Made by a program: the position numbers and the translations under genes
The notes under the pieces: model-generated
Database searches by the model: none
What the model was told of the DNA's origin: nothing
Seen by the model: only the letters and a program-made list of their open reading frames with translations
Shown here: positions 4,769 to 6,670 of the stretch, in pieces
Position numbering within the stretch: position 1 is the first letter of the stretch
Layout of the letters: the number at the start of each line of letters is the position of its first letter
Source of the DNA: Planctomycetia bacterium
GTDB lineage: Bacteria; Planctomycetota; Phycisphaerae; Phycisphaerales; SM1A02
Length of the DNA: 6,670 nt
Direction: 5' to 3'
Assembly (NCBI GenBank): GCA_009936695.1
Contig: JAACEA010000401.1
Span: 1 to 6,670, forward strand

Positions 4769-6253
4769 ATGCCCGAGTCCGAAGGAAGAAGCCGTTCCGG
4801 CAAACGAGACCGAGACGAGCGTCCCACGCTGCGGGCCGAGGAGCTGACGCGACTCGCGGAGGCGGTCCCGCCGCACGCGCTCGACGCGGAGGTCTCGCTG
4901 CTCGGTTCGATGATTCTCGATCCGAGGGTGATCGCGGACGTGCTCGGGATCGTGAAGTCGGGGATCGACTTCCACCGCCCGGCGCACACGATCCTCTTCG
5001 ATCTCATGATCGACTGCTACGACCGGACCGCGTCGCTCGACGTCGTCCAGTTGAACCAGCTGCTGATCGATCGATCGCTGCTCGACGAGGTCGGTGGCCT
5101 CGACTACCTGGTGCATCTCGCCGAGAGCGTTCCGACCGCGACCAACGCGCCCCGGTACGCCCGGATGGTGCGGGAGAAGGCGACCCTTCGAGAACTGATC
5201 GCGGCGGCGGGCGAGACGCTTCAGGATGCGCACCGGGCGGACCTCGAGGTCGCGATGGTGCTGGAGTCCGCGGAAAAGCGGATCTTCAAGATCGCCGAGC
5301 AGCGGGAACAGCAGAGCGCGAGTTCGTTGAACGTCCTGCTCGACGAGGTGATGAAGTCCATCGAGGACGCCGACGGTTCCCGGATCGGCGGCGTGCCCTC
5401 CGGATTCGGCGAACTCGACGAGATGTTGAACGGCTTTCAGCGGGGTGAGATGCTGATCCTCGCCGCCCGTCCGTCGATGGGAAAGACCGCGTTCGCCCTC
5501 AACATCGCCGAACAGATGGCGGTCGAGGGTCATCCCGTCGCGATCTTCAGTCTGGAGATGGGCAAGCAGCAGCTGGTGCAGCGGATGCTCTGCGCCCGGG
5601 GGCGGATCGACTCGCAGCGGATGCGGCGGAGCACGCTTCGCGAGGAGGACTTCAAGCGACTGATGACCGCGTGCAACGATCTCTCGGATGCGCCGATCTT
5701 CATCGACGACACGCCGGGACTGAACCTGCTGCAGTTGCGTTCGAAGGCGCGACGGATGAAGGACAAGCACGACATCGGCGCGATCGTCATCGACTACCTG
5801 CAGTTGATGAGCGCCGGCGGCCGTGTCGAGAGCCGGCAGCTCGAGGTCTCGGAGATCAGCCGTGGCGTGAAGGCGATGGCTCGTGAGATCGACGTGCCGG
5901 TGCTCTGCCTCAGTCAGCTCAATCGAGCCGCCGAGCAGCGAGAAGGTCACCGTCCTCGGATGAGCGATCTCCGCGAGTCGGGATCGATCGAGCAGGACGC
6001 GGACGTCGTGATGATGCTCCACCGCGAGGAGTACTACCACAAGGCCGAGCCGGAATGGGCGGAGCAGAACCCGGACAAGGCCGGTATCGCCGAGGTGATC
6101 ATCGCGAAGCAGCGAAACGGTCCCACCGGCGTGGTGACGCTGGGTTGGAACGCGCAGAGCACGCGGTTCCAGGATCTCTCCTACGCCACGCCGCCGCCGG
6201 ACCTTCCGGCGGGAAGCGGCGAGTGGAGCGATTCCAGTGGTATTCCGATCTGA
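4769..6253 (+). CDS. dnaB: Replicative DNA helicase DnaB
   Basis: DnaB is the hexameric ATP-driven helicase that unwinds DNA at the replication fork and recruits primase. From the ATG at 4769 the product has 494 residues, a normal length. A charged N-terminal tail (1-30) precedes the helical N-terminal domain, starting with P-P-H-A-L-D-A-E and L-L-G-S-M-I-L (34-50) and ending near 135; a linker follows. The RecA-like C-terminal domain (about 205-470) shows P-S-G-F-G-E-L-D (210-217), Walker A A-R-P-S-M-G-K-T (233-240), S-L-E-M with the catalytic Glu263, Walker B I-V-I-D-Y-L-Q-L-M (339-347), S-Q-L-N-R-A-A-E-Q-R (382-391), L-R-E-S-G-S-I-E-Q-D-A-D (401-412) and A-K-Q-R-N-G (446-451) with the Lys447/Arg449 arginine-finger pair. 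There is no intein. In-frame GTG codons at 4712 and 4745 are alternative starts; 4769 is chosen because the added residues match nothing in the family, though its GAGA ribosome site is weak. It may be read from the HU promoter. Confidence 0.95.
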   Translation: MPESEGRSRSGKRDRDERPTLRAEELTRLAEAVPPHALDAEVSLLGSMILDPRVIADVLGIVKSGIDFHRPAHTILFDLMIDCYDRTASLDVVQLNQLLIDRSLLDEVGGLDYLVHLAESVPTATNAPRYARMVREKATLRELIAAAGETLQDAHRADLEVAMVLESAEKRIFKIAEQREQQSASSLNVLLDEVMKSIEDADGSRIGGVPSGFGELDEMLNGFQRGEMLILAARPSMGKTAFALNIAEQMAVEGHPVAIFSLEMGKQQLVQRMLCARGRIDSQRMRRSTLREEDFKRLMTACNDLSDAPIFIDDTPGLNLLQLRSKARRMKDKHDIGAIVIDYLQLMSAGGRVESRQLEVSEISRGVKAMAREIDVPVLCLSQLNRAAEQREGHRPRMSDLRESGSIEQDADVVMMLHREEYYHKAEPEWAEQNPDKAGIAEVIIAKQRNGPTGVVTLGWNAQSTRFQDLSYATPPPDLPAGSGEWSDSSGIPI

Positions 6254-6428
6254 TTCGGCATCAATTCAGGCCGTTCGACGTTCCAACGCCATGGGGGGTG
6301 CCGAGATACGGGCCACCTCGAATGCCGCGGGCCTGCATCCGACCTGATGCGGTGCGGTAGAGTTGGGAGAGGAAATCGGACGCCGCGGGGTGGTCCGCAT
6401 CGACGCGAGGAACCCGGCTCCAGTACCG
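6254..6428 (+). other. Spacer between dnaB and the sigma-factor gene
   Basis: These 175 bases hold no convincing gene. One hairpin is visible, CTGCATC (6333-6339) with GATGCGG (6346-6352), seven pairs with one wobble and a six-base loop. No T tract follows, so it is a poor intrinsic terminator for dnaB. TAGAGT at 6358-6363 fits a loose -10 pattern and could belong to a promoter of the sigma-factor gene, but no -35 box is evident. Confidence 0.35.
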
Positions 6429-6670
6429 ATGGACGAGATCACCCCAGATCGACTCGTGATGGTCGTCCGCTCCGCGGGCGATGGAGACGAGGCGGCGTGG
6501 CGAACGCTCGTCGAGGTCTATTCTCCGCGCGTCTTCGCGCTGGTGCGGGCCCAATGCCGTGACGAGGAACTCGCGGAAGAGATCACCCAGTCGACCTTCT
6601 GCACGATCGCGACGAAGCTCGCCGACTACGACGAGGTGGGGCGATTCGAGTCCTGGCTCATGCGGATCGC
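6429..6670 (+). CDS. 5' end of an ECF-type RNA polymerase sigma factor
   Basis: The frame is open from the ATG at 6429 to the window edge: 80 whole codons of an unfinished gene. The residues match sigma-70 region 2. A-G-D-G-D-E-A-A-W-R-T-L-V (16-28) with Y-S-P-R-V-F-A-L-V-R (31-40) covers the first helices, then D-E-E-L-A-E-E-I-T-Q-S-T-F (45-57) is the classic core-binding stretch (D-x-x-x-A-E-D-x-x-Q-x-x-F in relatives), and F-E-S-W-L-M-R-I-A (72-80) is the conserved W-L-x-x-I-A segment. Such factors direct polymerase to special promoters, usually for envelope or stress responses. Region 4 and any anti-sigma gene would lie beyond the edge. The start is not certain, because GAGGAA is about fifteen bases upstream and an in-frame Met lies at residue 11. 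The ECF subgroup cannot be decided from this piece. Confidence 0.85.
   Translation, partial: MDEITPDRLVMVVRSAGDGDEAAWRTLVEVYSPRVFALVRAQCRDEELAEEITQSTFCTIATKLADYDEVGRFESWLMRI

Noticed and set aside
4631..6040. Minus-strand open frame of 469 codons opposite dnaB
   Set aside because: It mirrors the dnaB codon pattern (rich in His, Arg, Leu and Val) and carries no recognisable domain. dnaB on the plus strand is certain.
6261..6554. Minus-strand open frame of 97 codons across the sigma-factor start
   Set aside because: It overlaps a recognisable sigma region 2 on the plus strand and shows no motif of its own.

Overview
This window looks like ordinary chromosomal DNA from a GC-rich bacterium with a Gram-negative type envelope. 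All genes lie on the + strand and are tightly packed. It carries late lipid A (lpxK) and ADP-heptose (hldE) genes. Its HU protein resembles the planctomycete type around the G-V-F-E motif, and arginine codon CGA is common. Together these point to a Planctomycetota, perhaps Phycisphaerae, lineage. That placement is inferred and was not tested by any search.

Region 1 (1-3721) is a tight cluster: the 3' end of an unidentified gene, a Maf-family nucleotide pyrophosphatase, an unidentified three-helix membrane protein, lpxK and hldE. The first four reading frames overlap by 4 to 8 bases (ATGA and GTGA junctions), and maf, the membrane protein and lpxK each have a good Shine-Dalgarno sequence. This suggests one transcript with translational coupling. 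HldE makes ADP-heptose for the LPS core, and LpxK adds the 4'-phosphate of lipid A, so the cluster leans toward outer-membrane glycolipid synthesis. hldE sits 16 bases after lpxK, starts at GTG and has no Shine-Dalgarno. A weak hairpin terminator candidate follows it.

Region 2 (3722-4335) holds a small predicted lipoprotein of unknown function. After it comes a relatively AT-rich control region with the best promoter in the window: TTGACA, a 17-base spacer, then GATACT. An inverted repeat is centred on the -35 box.

Region 3 (4336-6253) encodes an HU/IHF-family DNA-binding protein and the replicative helicase DnaB. The 103-base gap between them holds two hairpins. The first is formed by two inverted 9-mers that resemble DnaA boxes.

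Region 4 (6254-6670) is a 175-base spacer with a small hairpin, then the 5' end of an ECF-type sigma factor cut off by the window edge.

I found no mobile elements, CRISPR arrays, tRNA or rRNA genes, and no clear new multi-gene system. The items most worth checking are the membrane protein in the lpxK cluster, the small lipoprotein, and the two structured control regions around the HU and dnaB genes.
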